Assembly: GCA_963693365.1 (NCBI GenBank)
Contig: CAVNZM010000001.1
Span: forward strand, 2,232,001 to 2,296,000
From: Amoebidium appalachense
Taxonomy: Eukaryota > Ichthyosporea
Direction of reading: 5' to 3'
DNA: 64,000 nt
Below, piece after piece: positions 1 through 37,090 of the stretch (position 1 is the first letter of the stretch; each line of letters starts with the position of its first letter). The position numbers and the translations under genes are program-made. Under the pieces are notes generated by a model. That model saw nothing but the letters and a program-made list of their open reading frames with translations. It was not told the origin of the DNA and did no database searches.

Positions 1-91
1 CGGTGGGGGAGGTCCCCAGAGCTCGAGGGGGCCTGAGGTGGAGCAGAAGCAGCAGGCCTACAAGCAGGCCTGTAGCCTGATGATGAGCAGG
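1..91 (+). CDS. possible 3' end of an exon of an unidentified gene
   Basis: From base 2 the frame is open and reads a normal-looking hydrophilic peptide ending EQKQQAYKQACSLMMSR, followed by a plausible donor (gtatgt) at 92. No matching downstream exon was found before the next gene at 939, and no family was recognised. It may be the edge of an exon of a gene lying mostly outside the window, or chance. Confidence 0.2.
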
Positions 92-938
92 GTATGTGGA
101 GGAGCTCGAGCTCCCGACCTAAAACGTATACATACCACTACATATTCTTATAGATATGTGGAGGTATGAGTATATAGTGTACGGAGGTATGAGTTTAATT
201 TCTAAGTCTTCTCTGCCACCTACATACATCAGAAGATCAGACAACCGTGAGGCATCAGCCTTCCGTTCGACAATCAATGAGTCATGACGTGTCCAATGAT
301 TTTGGAGTTTTTCCTCGCGCGTTATGCCGCTAAAATGCATTTCTAAGTTCTATCGTATTTATGACTGGTTAAAAAAAAAGTAAAATACCTATAAAAGGCT
401 ATAACGGCTCACCGGTAGCGGCAAAAGCAAGCCGTGACTGTCTAAGCATTGTGATTGGCCGTACAGATCTCGTTTGCGCAAACGACAGTGAGACTCAACA
501 AGTTGAAATGAGACCTCCGGAGATCCAGGACCCGTGCCTCCCGGGCCGGTTTTGCTGCCAGGTTTTATACGTAGAGTGCAAGATAACGAATGATTTTTTC
601 TAGGAAGCGATATATATGGTACCCTATATTATATCTGAAATATTATTATGCTAATATGTATTAGTAATTGCTACATTTCTTGTGAATGAAAACGTCATCA
701 GGCCGAGGCGCGAGAAATAGAATGAGAAAACTATGAATTCCTGATGGAGCGCTTAGACCCAATCAAAAGCATTTCATGATACGATTGGCTAACATTGCAT
801 CTTCGTACGGCGCTGCAACTTTTTTGTCTCGTCAGCCAGAAAACTTCATTTCTCCGTATACATACAGGCTCTTCATGATATAGGTCAAGTTGCAGAAGGT
901 CCGTGGCACAACATCAGGCATCCAAAAGTTGCTCAGAA
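92..938. other. intergenic spacer upstream of the SDR39U1-like gene
   Basis: No supported gene. AT-richer than the introns, without long homopolymers. Inverted CCAAT motifs (ATTGG) lie at 454-458 and 784-788, the latter about 150 bp before the start codon at 939; a TATA-like ctataaaag lies near 389-397. The region probably holds the promoter, by inference only. Confidence 0.4.
784..789 (-). promoter_or_regulatory. inverted CCAAT box (ATTGGC) upstream of SDR39U1-like gene
   Basis: ATTGGC in the context cgattggctaac, 150 bp before the ATG at 939. The same GATTGG/ATTGGC word appears before the promoter-like block at 44422-44456 and in the Ty3-like LTR. CCAAT boxes are a common eukaryotic promoter element; no function is shown here. 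Confidence 0.3.
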
Positions 939-9251
<8,313 letters not shown>

Positions 9252-9425
9252 GGGACACACACGTTTGTGAAGACATGTCCTGAGAAGGCCAGTCTCATGT
9301 GACAAGAAAAAACGACACAAGACGGATGATGGTGTTCGGCTCAACCGGGTTGGTTCGGCATCTCTTATTTAAGTGGATAGGTGGTGGATGATAATTAGAG
9401 AGGAACCTTTTTTTTTTTTTTTTTT

Positions 9426-9467
<42 letters not shown>

Positions 9468-10080
9468 GTTTCACAAATGTTTCAGGTTTTACGGAACTGT
9501 AAGATAGAGTATGACGGAAAGAAATATCTCTCGAATGATGTCTTTTTTTTTAGGATTGGACTAGACGAACATGCCGTTGGATTGCAATCACACCGGTCTG
9601 GACACCGGGTGAGCACGTATGCATGTAGGTATGTATTTCTGTTGGTTGAAAAATGTACATCTGAGACTTCTGTGAGCATGAACGAAACATTAATATAATG
9701 ATTTGATGAAAGGATGTTTGCACTGCATGGAGCGCATTAAACGGTGTCAGGGAAGACCTCGGTACACGAGACACACCCAGTGAACACCATTTTCTTTCAC
9801 CAGTTTGCTCCATAATCGTCTTATATACCCGCCCCAGCTTGACGATATGTGCCCTCTTCTTTCCACCCCCGTGTATCTGAAGATAGTTCAAGATTGTTCA
9901 TTCATTTAGTACATATGCATATGTTCTATCTGCCTGCAAGGACTGCAATATGATGACTTGATTCTACTGGTATGTACATGCTGTAAAAAGGCATCGTGCC
10001 GGGTGTGGTCTGTCTGCCCAACCATCTTTCATACTCTCCTACACCTTGACACCTAGAAACATCAACACTAGCTGCTTGTG

Positions 10081-10174
<94 letters not shown>

Positions 10175-10359
10175 AGGGGGGGGGGGGGGGGGGGGAGAGG
10201 GGGGAGGAAAGGAGTGAGTTGCTATGTACATAACTATCCGGTTGCTCCGTGATAGCTCAGTGTGTACACATGGATATATGACATGTCATAGGCAGTAATA
10301 ATCTGTGAAACCGTTGCAACATATTGAGAAACTTTGCTTCGCTATGATCCCACCAAGAA
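9252..10359. other. convergent intergenic spacer between SDR39U1-like and 7TM-RGS genes
   Basis: No gene supported. It holds a T-tract followed by a G-tract near 9411-9465, a (GT)n array at 10083-10172 and a G-tract near 10178-10195. Both neighbours end here, so it should contain two 3' untranslated regions; I could not place their ends. Confidence 0.5.
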
Positions 10360-11235
10360 CTAAACAGCGGTGCTTGTCTTCCTACCGGGCCGGGCAGGTT
10401 TCACGGTCTCTCTGAACCGGGGAAAGGGACCCATGAGCATAAGCGAAAACACCTCTCCTTGTGCATCTCGAAACACGTCGAGAAGTGCCGAGGGTGGTCG
10501 GATGTGTTGTGTCTGTTCGCTGCCTTCCCCTTGTCTTTCCGTTGGAGACCCGCTCTCGCCCTCCTTGTTCTGTATTTCGTTTATGTGGGTTGTTACAGTA
10601 GCAGTCCCTTCGCAGTTGCCCTGACGGTCCATATTCACAAGGAGCTCGGATGGCGGGATGCCGGTGGTTTGGCTGCCTTGTCTCTGCTCCCGCGACTGTG
10701 ATTGGCTGCTATTTTTAGCTGCAGTGAGTGGTGACCCTGGCTTGCTGCCTGTAGGTGTGCCGTTGCCGTTCTTGGGGGCACCAAAGGCCCTCTTCAGTGA
10801 CTCCCTGCTGCTGGTTCTGAAGAACGCATCGGCCTGCAATCTGCGCTGAAGAAAGGACCCTGGAGGTGGGCCAGCCAGTCCCAGGGCTGTGCGCTCAGCC
10901 GCTAGGGCCTGTTCGATGTGCTCCTTAATGCTGTCCGACACATTGACTACGTAGGGGCCCCCGGCCCTGCAGGAAATGATTGTGTGTTTTGGTCAGTTGC
11001 TAAACCGTTGATTCTGATTGGCAATACCCCTTCTCCTCGAGCTCTTCGTGTGAAAAATTACGTGGGAATTAATGGCAGCCCCTGCACCATCCAAACATTC
11101 TTCCCGTTGTCCAAGCCCCCCCCCCCCCCCCCCCCCCCCCCCACCCCCCACCCCCTTTCATCGCCCCTTCAGCTTGGTCCAGTAGTTCCTGGGGAGATGG
11201 GGGAGGGGAGGGGGAGGGGAGGGGGAGGGGAAGGG

Positions 11236-11271
<36 letters not shown>

Positions 11272-12354
11272 CTATGAGGCATTCAAAGAACGAAGTACAC
11301 ATTCACGACAGACAACACAAGCCAGATTCTGCATAAAAGGGCAGGCCCACAAGGAGTTTGCATTATGGGAAGAAGGGGGGGAGGGGGGGGGGGGGGGGGG
11401 GGTGGGGGGATGGGTTTGTAATTCTGACATCGTCCGGCAAAACGGAAAGAAATGGACGGGGGGGGAAGAGGGGGGGGATAGGGGGGGGGGGGGGGGGGGG
11501 GGGGGATGAAGGGGGGGGGGGGGGGGGGGGGGGGTTTGACGAAAAAGAGAACGCATAATAAAGAGCGAGCGCCGACCTGAAAAATGAGTCATAGATAGCC
11601 ATGGCTGCCCGGTAAATTTCCTCGTTTGTCCTTGCTGCTTGCACAACAACAGCATAGTGCTCGGCAGCTTCCCAAAAAAGGAGATTTTCGGCCGCCAACT
11701 CAGCAACCAGAAACTGCTTGAATTTTCCTCGCTCCTCCCTATCACCCAGAAGCTCCCTGAACAGCACATCGCTGCGCCTTGTTTCTGGTTTCGGTTTCTG
11801 GGTAGGGCTGTACACGGCAATTTCCTGCAGGCCCCACGCCTGAGTTTTTTGTGCCATTCGTAATGTACCACATTGGATAAATACAAAATAGGAAAACAAG
11901 CCTGAGAGCTTGAGGTGTCACATGATGATGAGGTGCTTGGGAGAAGGCGGTGGCGGCGCGGGGGGAGGGGGGGGGGGGGGGGAGGGGGGGGAGGGGGGGG
12001 GGGAGGGGGGAGGGGGGGGAGGAGGGAGGGCGAGGATGTGTTAACGCTACAGAGGTGAAGTACACAGTCACAAACCGGCAGATGGCACAATGCAGATTCT
12101 GCAAGAAAAAAAGCACACAAAACTAGTATGTGGAGACGGGAAGAGGGGGAGGAGGGGGAGGGGGGGGAAAAGGGGGGGGGGGGGGGGGGGAGGGGGGGGG
12201 GGTTGCATGGAGGTTTAAAAACCGGGCATAGGATTGCAGCAGCTCGCTTAAGTATACATGAACTCAGACTGAATCTATAGTTTAACTATCATGTGCAGCA
12301 GCAAGAACAACAGTAATTTGCAGGAGAAGGTGTGGAAGGTCTTTTTTTTTTTTT

Positions 12355-12393
<39 letters not shown>

Positions 12394-13660
12394 TCTTACC
12401 AGCTCCACTTTCGCAGGCACAGATACACTCCTGGCCGAGTTCGTGGGATCTCTCTCTTTGCGGAAATTTCGCTGCCACCGGAAAGAAGCCCACAATGCCC
12501 ACCCTGTCAAGATGAAAAATGCTCCCACTAAACATGACGATACCCGAAACCACCTCGATTACTTTGGCCACCTGAAGGGGCATGCTGTTCGGAGCATTGC
12601 TAAACAGAATGTGGCCAAGGCCCCCGGTCGATCCATATTGTCGCTGCCAGTAAATTCGAACCAAAACGTGCGGAGTGCCCCATAGGATCTTCCACAGACA
12701 GAGTACTTTTAGCTGCGTTGTGATGTGAAGGCTGTCACGAAAAGGCGCTGCTCGTTTTATCAGTGTGGCAAAGATGAGAACGTGGATGATCGAAATGATG
12801 CCGTTGACAATGAGAAAAATCATAACGAAAGCCGGAAGGGTGCAAGCATCACTCGCTAGAGTGTATTCCCAAAGGGAACCCTTCTGCTCGGCTGCAAGCC
12901 TGCCTAGGCAGATGATGGAGTAGAGCACGGTCAGGCCAAAAACATAAAAGGGAAAATACCTGCGCAAAAAAGCCACACGCCGAGGGAGCTCGGCAAGTTG
13001 GCTTTGCGTGCTTACAGACGACCCATCACCAACCTCTGCCGTGTTCTCCGTGTTTTTGGACTGGTTTTCCAAGTTGCTCAAACCAGAGAATTGGCCGTTT
13101 GCTGGATGCTTGTTGGAGTCTGCAATTAGGTCGAGTTGGCTATTTGTAGTAAGTGTTGACGCATGGCTCCTCCCATCACTCAATGTTTGCCCCGAGGGTT
13201 CCAAGAGCGTAACAGTAGTCATTTGAAGGCTTGCATCGCTGGTGGCTTCGTTTTCCGGTTTGTCCAGCTGTGTGCTGCGTGCCAGACTCCTCAGCAGCAT
13301 GTGCTCATGCCAATCTAAACGGCACCCAGCCCTATTGGCCAAGTAATAACGAATGTATACATGGTAGCACAACATGGTTACTGTGGCGGTAGGCCAAACA
13401 ACACTGCAGAAAGATATGAAAAAATAAACGTAACAAGGGCAAAGGGCACGGAAGTTCTGGAATCCAGCAAGTAGCATCCACGTTTCCAGAAACACAAACT
13501 GAAGACAAGCAAGGCTGGTGAGATGTGGTGCGTGGAATGAAATGGGGTACCTGTTCCTACGACTGAGATAAATAACTATCCAGAAAACTAGAAGAGGGGC
13601 AATAAAGAATAGCCAGGCGAGAGCGGCCCTTTCGTCTAATGAAATTTTGCTTGGGTCCAT
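10360..13660 (-). CDS. seven-transmembrane RGS protein (7TM receptor fused to RGS domain)
   Basis: Recognised exons on the minus strand: 13660-12400, 11839-11577, 10966-10360. Exon 1 encodes about 420 residues with seven hydrophobic segments (about 14-33, 48-67, 75-105, 235-255, 273-301, 318-337, 364-384) and a long hydrophilic loop between segments 3 and 4. Exons 2-3 encode an RGS domain: LFRELLGDREERGKFKQFL, the hallmark ENLLFWEAAEHY, then VFRDAQGEVFSLM and PFPRF near the C-terminus. RGS domains speed GTP hydrolysis by G-alpha subunits; 7TM-RGS fusions act at the plasma membrane in plants and protists. About 135 polar residues interrupt the RGS fold before its last helices. The exon 2/3 junction is in phase. 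Exon 1 ends in phase 1 but exon 2 reads in phase 0, so a small exon (length 3n+2) or an indel is missing between 11840 and 12399. Ligand and G-alpha partner are unknown. Confidence 0.85.
11271..11363 (-). repeat. partial copy R8 of the dispersed repeat
   Basis: In the last intron of the 7TM-RGS gene, in sense orientation (minus strand), next to a G-tract on the plus strand. Shares cgaagtacacattcacgac with the tails of R3-R6. A related fragment (R11) lies at about 12041-12110 in the preceding intron. Confidence 0.45.
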
Positions 13661-14853
<1,193 letters not shown>

Positions 14854-15288
14854 AGGGCCAAACCACATTGCTTGAGTCAACTTGCAAAGAGCAAAATTAA
14901 TATTATGCAAAAAGTAGATTATTCTGCAAAAGCAGGCTTGTTCTGCTTTGAGCAGAATCACTCTGCTTTTAGCAGGATTATTCAGCTTTTACCAGAATTA
15001 TTTCGCAAAAAGCTGAAATATTCTGCTTTCAACAGCAGAATAATTCTGCTTTAAGTTAGCAGAATATTATTTATGCTCTGAGCAGAATAATTCTGCTCTT
15101 TGCAGAATAGTTCTGTTTTTTACGGAATAATTCTGCAGCAGCTGTAGTACTACGTTTGCTGAATAATTCTGCTTTTAGCAGAATCATTATTCTACTTTTG
15201 CTGATAGTTCTGCTTTTAGCATGATTTATGCTCTTTGCTGACTAATTCTTCTCGGAGCAAGTTGACTCAGCCGATGTGGTTGGGCCCT
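14854..15288. mobile_element. hairpin-rich MITE-like element with ~34-bp terminal inverted repeats
   Basis: The left end (14854-14886, agggccaaaccacattgctt then gagtcaacttgc) is the near-perfect reverse complement of the right end (15255-15288, gcaagttgactcagccga then tgtggttgggccct). The interior is an array of short palindromes built on TTCTGCTnnnAGCAGAA, for example agcagaataattctgct at 15081-15097. There is no coding potential. The structure suggests a non-autonomous foldback or MITE-type element; I could not identify a target-site duplication. GT arrays flank both sides. Confidence 0.7.
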
Positions 15289-15387
15289 CAAACACTGTGT
15301 GCAATTGTGTTCATGCAGCTTCACGGGTGTGTGACTGCAGTGTGTGTGTGTATGTGTGTGTATGTGTGCGTGCGTGTGATTTGTGGC

Positions 15388-15468
<81 letters not shown>

Positions 15469-15975
15469 GTGTGTGTGTGCCATGTGTGTGTGTGTATGTG
15501 TGTGTGTGTGTGTGTGTGTATGTGTTTAAGTGATACTGCCATGCATATCACAAGTAGGCACTGCATGACACTTTATCGGATGTATCGCGTTATCATACCG
15601 GTGTATAAGCTCCTATAGGGGTACTGTATGGCCATACTTTCTGATTGAATAATATATTCCTACTTTTTTGGTTGTTTTATAAGAACTTTTTTCGTTGCTG
15701 GACTCTAAACAGTTGGTTACTCAGAATGAATCGATGCATACTGTGTGTGGTGTGTGTACCTGTGTGCTCAATCGATGTGTGTGTGGACATTTGTGTGTGT
15801 GCTTGTGCGTCACATGTGTGTCTGGTATGCAGTGAATGTGCGCTGAATTATCGTTATCAGATTTCGAAGTGTGGCCCGGCACTGATCAAAGGTGTCTGTC
15901 TAGCTGTGCTGTACAAGTCAATTGCATTTGTGCTTGTGTGTCTCAAGCGGCATAACAAGTTATATTCAGTTTTAT

Positions 15976-16018
<43 letters not shown>

Positions 16019-16079
16019 TGTGTTTATAGTACAGCATTCATGCATATGCACACGTTTAAGTTTTAATGGGACGATACAC

Positions 16080-16113
<34 letters not shown>

Positions 16114-16773
16114 AGAAAAAAATGGATTTTAATTCGATCGGGGCATCAGACAGTAATTTCACATGGGGTGTTTTTATTTTCTAGACTAATACTAGTAAAG
16201 CAAGAAATGGATATTTACATAGGTTACTGTATATACCATACTTCTGGTAATTAATACAAAAATGGATTATTAAACGAATCGACAAATCCCACCAATGCTG
16301 TTACCACTGAGGTGCCCAATTAGTTCGTGGAAAAAAAAAAAGGATCAAAACCGGATCGCGGCATACAAGCTCATTTCAAATTGGTTCTGCTAGCGGATGC
16401 ACCAGTGCATGCTGTGTTTTCTGTCAAACGACATGCCCATCATCAGTGCACACATCATATAAAAACTATACAGCGTATGATCGGATTCATGATTCATGAT
16501 CATTAAAAAGCGCGAATACTGCAACGTAACCCCCCCCCCCCCCCCCCCCAAATAAAATAAAATAAAACAAAACAAAAAACACCCGCAACACACACGATCA
16601 TCGGTACATTGCAGCACCAATTTGCAACAAAAAAAAGAAAGGCAAATACAGAAAGGTAGTATGTGCGACGAAGAGACACCCGGGGTGAGGGAGAGGGGGA
16701 GGGGGAGGGGGGGGATGCAAGCGAAACGATTCAAAAGCAGACCTATAAATAGCAATTAGTAACATTAGGCACA
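15289..16773. other. intergenic spacer downstream of the bZIP gene
   Basis: GT arrays at 15395-15480 and 15977-16015, a T-tract at about 16082-16109 and a C-tract at about 16531-16549. No gene recognised. The right part probably includes the bZIP 3' untranslated region. Confidence 0.45.
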
Positions 16774-25188
<8,415 letters not shown>

Positions 25189-26801
25189 ATGGCAGCCGAG
25201 AGTGTGGCCCGGCCCAGCGAAGATGGTACTTGTCCATTTAAGTTTTTTTTTTAATTAAACGAACTGACTTGCACTATTGTGTCAGCTGTATAGCTGCTTC
25301 TCTGCACTGGATAAAACACCCGCACAAGCCAAGCGCGTGTGTTTAATCATGCTAACGATCTCTCCAGAAGATCTTATCACTCTCTTTTTCTTCTTCTGCT
25401 TGATCAACACTTCTATGCAAGTCCCAGGTCCTTTATTTCACATATTCCCCCCCCCCCCCCCCCCCTCCCCCCCGGCGCCGCGCCCACCTTTTCTTTCTTT
25501 CTTTCTTCTTTTTTTCTTTTTGCCTTTGGCCATCCCCGCGCATGAGCATCTGCTTGATCATGTGCTGCCGACGGCACTGCTTTGCCCCAACGGCCACGCT
25601 TCATCCCTTGGGCCAGCCTTTGCTTCCACCAGCTCACACTGCTTTTGTACGTTTGCAGATGTGCCATTTTTAGAAGAGGCTGACCTGGCCATGAGTGATG
25701 TTCGCTTTGCTGTCCAATATATCCAGCGTTCAAGGTTAGCTACTCACCCCCCCCCCCCCCCCCCCCCTCCCCCTGCCCCCTTTCCCCCCCCCCCCCCCCT
25801 CTTTCTCCATATGTCCGAATGTGGTGGCCTGAGGTATGTTGTTACCTCCTGATTTTTGAGATAGAATGAAAGATATCTTTTTAAAATAACGAGGTATGGA
25901 CTAGGTGCTTGTGTGGAAACAAGAGCACCACAATGTAAAATACCAATAAGCCAAACTGCACGTATGGTTCGAATCGAAAATAGCCATGGATCTTCTAAGC
26001 ACTAGCGGGAGCAAGCATATAGGATTATAACTCACTAACAAATCAAATGTTCCTTTTTTGAGCAAGGGGTGTGCAATATCTGACCGAGTATCACACAGTA
26101 TTCCACCGACAGAAGACACAGTCTTTATGGACCTGAGGACACTAGAGGGGGATGAATATACGGTAGAGATGTCTCCAGCTGGCTTTAAGGTGGGTGGGTG
26201 GTGTGTCCTGGGTGTGTTGTCTGTTTATATTCTACTGTCTACTTTTATATTTTAGTTGTTACTGTCTACTTTCATATTTTAGTTGTTACTGTCTACTGTG
26301 GTCAAATTATTCACAAATTGGGGTTTCATTTTTATTTTTTGAATTTTTGGGGGGAGGAGGGGGGTGGGGTAGGGGTGGGGGAGGGGAAGGGAGAAGGAGG
26401 AGGAGTGAGTGAAATCAGATATCTGTACATTTGGCTTTGAGAGGTTCTTTTTTCTGAGGGCATACAGCTAGATAGCGCAGTGACACGTGGAAGTGGACTC
26501 ATGTACGAACAATAAAGATCTGCTCTTACATTTAAGTTTAGTTGCAGAGTAATTCCTAGTATATCCGTCATGTGGTGTGCGATTTGATTTGCGTGCGCGG
26601 GTTGCGTAAAAAAAATTAAAAACTAATGAGCGTTTGTGATAGGTGGTGGGGCGTGGATTTGGGCAAATTACATCGACTGAGCGGTCAAGGACATTTGAGA
26701 CCATACAGGCACTGGTGGGATATCTCAGTCCGAGATATACGCAGACTTTTGCTTCTGCTCTGGCTCAAAAACTGGAAATGCTGGCCGATTCCGAAAACTA
26801 G
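25189..26801 (+). CDS. GSKIP: GSKIP-domain protein (GSK3-beta-interacting protein homologue), 4 exons, complete
   Basis: Exons 25189-25225, 25659-25734, 26099-26189 and 26643-26801; GT-AG throughout with matching phases; 120 residues (human GSKIP has 139). The order of conserved features fits the GSKIP domain (formerly DUF727): EEADLAMSDVRFAVQYIQRS, a middle strand region DTVFMDLRTLEGDEYTVEMS, then AGFK/VVGRGFGQ across the last junction, corresponding to the family's AGLKVVGYAFDQ, and the C-terminal helix region TIQALVGYLSPRYTQTFA. In animals GSKIP binds GSK3-beta and the PKA regulatory subunit; the role in this organism is inferred only. The acceptor at 26098 was chosen over 26109 because only it keeps phase. 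Intron 2 begins gttagc and has a C-tract 13 nt after the donor. Confidence 0.88.
26230..26300. repeat. short tandem repeat, about 27-bp unit, 2.5 copies
   Basis: Unit actgtctacttttatatttt plus agttgtt, repeated at the start of the last GSKIP-like intron. Confidence 0.7.
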
Positions 26802-27155
26802 TTTTCCTGTAATTTATATGAAGTTGAACGTTAACTGCGTCAAGATCGTAGGAATATGTAAATATAGAATAATGTATTTAGTAATTAGTTATTAATTTTT
26901 GTTATAGACTTACATCTGATAGTTATATTGCTCGAAAGTGATTATCATGGAATGAAGGTGGCGGGGGACAGGCAGGTTGTGGTGTTTGTGTTAGTGCCAA
27001 CCTCAAATTCTGACACACACACACCTCTAAAACATATCTACTTGCAGTCTTTGATGTGTATGCATGAAAGGGGCAATAACACAAGAAATAAGGGGTAGTG
27101 GTGGCAGTGGTGGGTGAGTGAGGGATGATTGGGATGAGGTGGTGGTAGTGGTGTT

Positions 27156-27218
<63 letters not shown>

Positions 27219-28349
27219 GGGGGGGGGGGGGGAGGCATTGTATAGTCTGTACGCAGGCCTGTGCACGTGCACGTACGTTAAAGTTCAAGGTACCGATTAA
27301 ATGGCCTTTGCGGCATGGGTAAACCAATGAATAAATGTGAAAGCTCCTGCTGTGGCACACCATTGCCCAGATGCCGGACACAATTGGACACCTGCAGTGC
27401 AGCTCACATATCATGGACTACTAATCACAAACATGCCATCGATGTGCAACCACAGCCGGATGGCAGTTCGGGCAATCCAATAAAAACACACCGTGCAGGT
27501 GGCCGATCATTGACAGTGGGGGTGACATCGGTGTACGTACATGTGACGTGTGGAAAGGGCGCCCAGCAGTGACACCGGGCGGGAAGCCCACGTGCCGACA
27601 ACCATGCGCTCGAGCGAGGAGGGGGGGGTGGGGGGGGGGGAGGGGGGAGGGGTGGGGTTGAATGCGTCATAAAGTACCAAGTACACAAGAACAACGGATA
27701 ACACGATGCAGAGTGCAAGCCATACATATATAAAGAGTATGCATAATAAGCAGAGCCCATCCTCATGGGGGGGCCCACGTCATCCACAGTACCCGAGTTT
27801 CGAATTCGACCCATTCACCTCGTTAACGAAACCCAACTCAGATGGTGTTTCACTTGAACATGGGTGGGTCACCCGTCTTGATCAGAGACAAGCAGGGTTA
27901 CTTCTACAGGCAGGTGCAGTGGGGAAGGCCGGGAGTTAAAGTTGTAACAGTAAACGGAAGCAAGAAAAATATAGATATGAACTCAGGAGACTGGGCTTCT
28001 GGGAAGCTCTCCCGTCGCTACCGGTCTAAGTCGATACTTCCCTGGCTAACATACGGGGCGCGGGGGGGAGGGAATTTCTGGCAGGCTTCGGTAGACAGTG
28101 TCAGTATGCATACAGGCTTTATTTGCCTGCTGCCAGCAGGAATATTGCATGATCATGACAGCCATACGTGCATAAGATGTTATAACATCAAGCCCAGCTG
28201 GTTAACACTTAACACAATACAAAAGTTACTGTACAGTACATACAAGCAAATCCATTCGCTGTACACCAGATATTTGTGCCATTGTAAGCATACTCGGTTT
28301 CTGAGCAGCACTTGTACAGCCCAAGGTTCTGGCGCACATCCGTGTATGT

Positions 28350-28400
<51 letters not shown>

Positions 28401-28549
28401 TGCACGCACGCATGTGTACACATGTGTTCTTCTTAGTGGATACCCCTTGACGTGTGTGTAAGGAGTAAGTTAGGGGTGATCGGAGTGAGTAAGAATAGGT
28501 AAACGGCTAGACGATGACTAAAAGCACGTTTCGATTTACTAGCACCGAG

Positions 28550-28595
<46 letters not shown>

Positions 28596-29110
28596 ACCCA
28601 CCCACCCACCCAAAAGAAACATAAACATAAACATATAAAAAAAAAAAAAAAAAAAATAAAAAATAAAAAGAGATGCAGACATTTAAATTCTTGACGTCGA
28701 GGCCTTCATTCTTGTGTCTAGACTTGCTGACTGGGGCCCATCTCACGGGTTCATTCATGTCTGCTGGTTGCATCCTCCTCCTTTTACAGTGGCTTGGGCT
28801 GTACGGTGTGTCAGTTAGCACATACACACACACAAAAAAAAAAAAAGGGGGGAGGGGGGGGGGGGGGTTAAAAGGAGTACATTGTCAATAAAGTTCACCC
28901 GTTGTCCAACCGGTGCTCTGCCAACACACACACAATACACACACACGCACAGTCATACACACACACACACCCACCCACGCACACGTACCCACACCAACAC
29001 TTTCATACACGCACACATTCGCTAGCACCCACCCATCCACTTTCCACATGCTCTTCTCCTGCATTCACACGACAATCTGAGCTGTGGCATCCCGGTAACA
29101 CCCACCAGCC

Positions 29111-29153
<43 letters not shown>

Positions 29154-29503
29154 ACCCCCCACACACACACACACACACCACCACCACCACCACCACCACC
29201 ACCACGAGGTAAGTCCGTACGACGGAGGCCCCTAGGTATAGGGAGATCGCTCACATATGCTGCTCAAAAAACAGTATTTGATAATAAATTACCAAAATAA
29301 AAAACAGAAACCCAATAACCATAACCCGATGTGTGTCTGGGCCCTAAAATGGGGGCTGCCGCCCCCCCCCCACCCCCCGCTAGAGGGGTGTGTGTCGCTC
29401 GGGGATCGAACCGTTCCCCCCTGATTTACGTCATCGGATCGTGTTTTGTCCAATCGGATGCGAGAGAGGGTTCGTCGTACGGAATAATATGCACCACCAC
29501 ATC

Positions 29504-29540
<37 letters not shown>

Positions 29541-29847
29541 ACCACCACCACCACCACCACACCACCACATCCCCCACCCCACCACCACCACCACCACCGT
29601 AACAACGGCTTTCTCACAGCACAGCAACACTATATGCGCACAAAAACAGTTCGGGCAAATGGAGAGACCATAAATCCATGAAAATGGGGTTGGAAGAAAA
29701 CATTGGGGTGTGAACTAGTCTTACGTGCATCACTGAATGTAATGGCGTGGAAAGGGTTGCCGAAGGGGGGGCGGGGGGGGGGGGGGGAGAGAGGGGGGGG
29801 GGGGGGGGTAGTGGGTAAGAAACGGGAAGGCAGGTCACAGAACCCAC
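26802..29847. other. 3-kb spacer between GSKIP-like and neugrin-like genes
   Basis: No confirmed exon. Contains a 47-nt G-tract (27171-27217), dispersed repeat R5, a GT array near 28350-28397, C-tracts at 28551-28595 and 29113-29152, and CCA triplet runs near 29180 and 29540-29600. The 3' end of the neugrin-like gene must lie in here or just left of its exon at 29848. One candidate terminal exon would start near 28786 on the minus strand (gaggaggatgcaacc, then a stop soon after), but its acceptor is weak. Confidence 0.4.
27658..27905 (-). repeat. dispersed repeat, copy R5
   Basis: Follows G-rich sequence on the plus strand and starts ttgaatgcgtcataaagtac; contains ataagcagagcccatcctca and ends with ggtcacccgtcttgatcaga, as R3 does. 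It lies in the spacer beyond the last recognised neugrin-like exon and in that gene's orientation. Confidence 0.7.
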
Positions 29848-36803
<6,956 letters not shown>

Positions 36804-37017
36804 GTTGGCACGAAAAACACCACTCGGGCTTGCTGTCACTCACGTGGTCCCTGACAAAATTGTCGAAGTGTCTAAGCCAACATGGCCAAAATGTTATGGT
36901 CAGCTATACTAAGACGAAGTGGCAGGAAGATTGTCAAACGTATTGTGGTCTTGAATCTAAAGGAGGGGAGCACGTTGTTATAAACGAGGCCAAAGAAGAA
37001 AAAAAGAAAATTGGTAG

Positions 37018-37090
37018 CGACCCTAGCAGGACTCGAACCTACAATCTTCTGCTCCGAAGGCAGACGCCTTATCCATTAGGCCATAGGGCC
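37018..37090 (-). tRNA. tRNA-Arg (anticodon TCG)
   Basis: The minus strand folds into a full cloverleaf. Acceptor arms are GGCCCTA and TAGGGTC (one G-T pair), then TG, a D-arm closed by GCC/GGC, an anticodon stem TCTGC/GCAGA with loop CTTCGGA, and a T-arm GTAGG-TTCGAGT-CCTGC; the discriminator base is G. The anticodon TCG reads CGA codons, hence arginine. There is no intron and no encoded CCA, as usual for nuclear genes. The B-box GGTTCGAGTCC is intact. It lies between the neugrin-like start codon and the 3' end of the helix-turn-helix gene. Confidence 0.93.

Noticed and set aside
29395-29480. Possible tRNA (ggttcgatccc on the minus strand)
   Set aside because: Only a B-box-like word; T-stem and acceptor stem do not pair.
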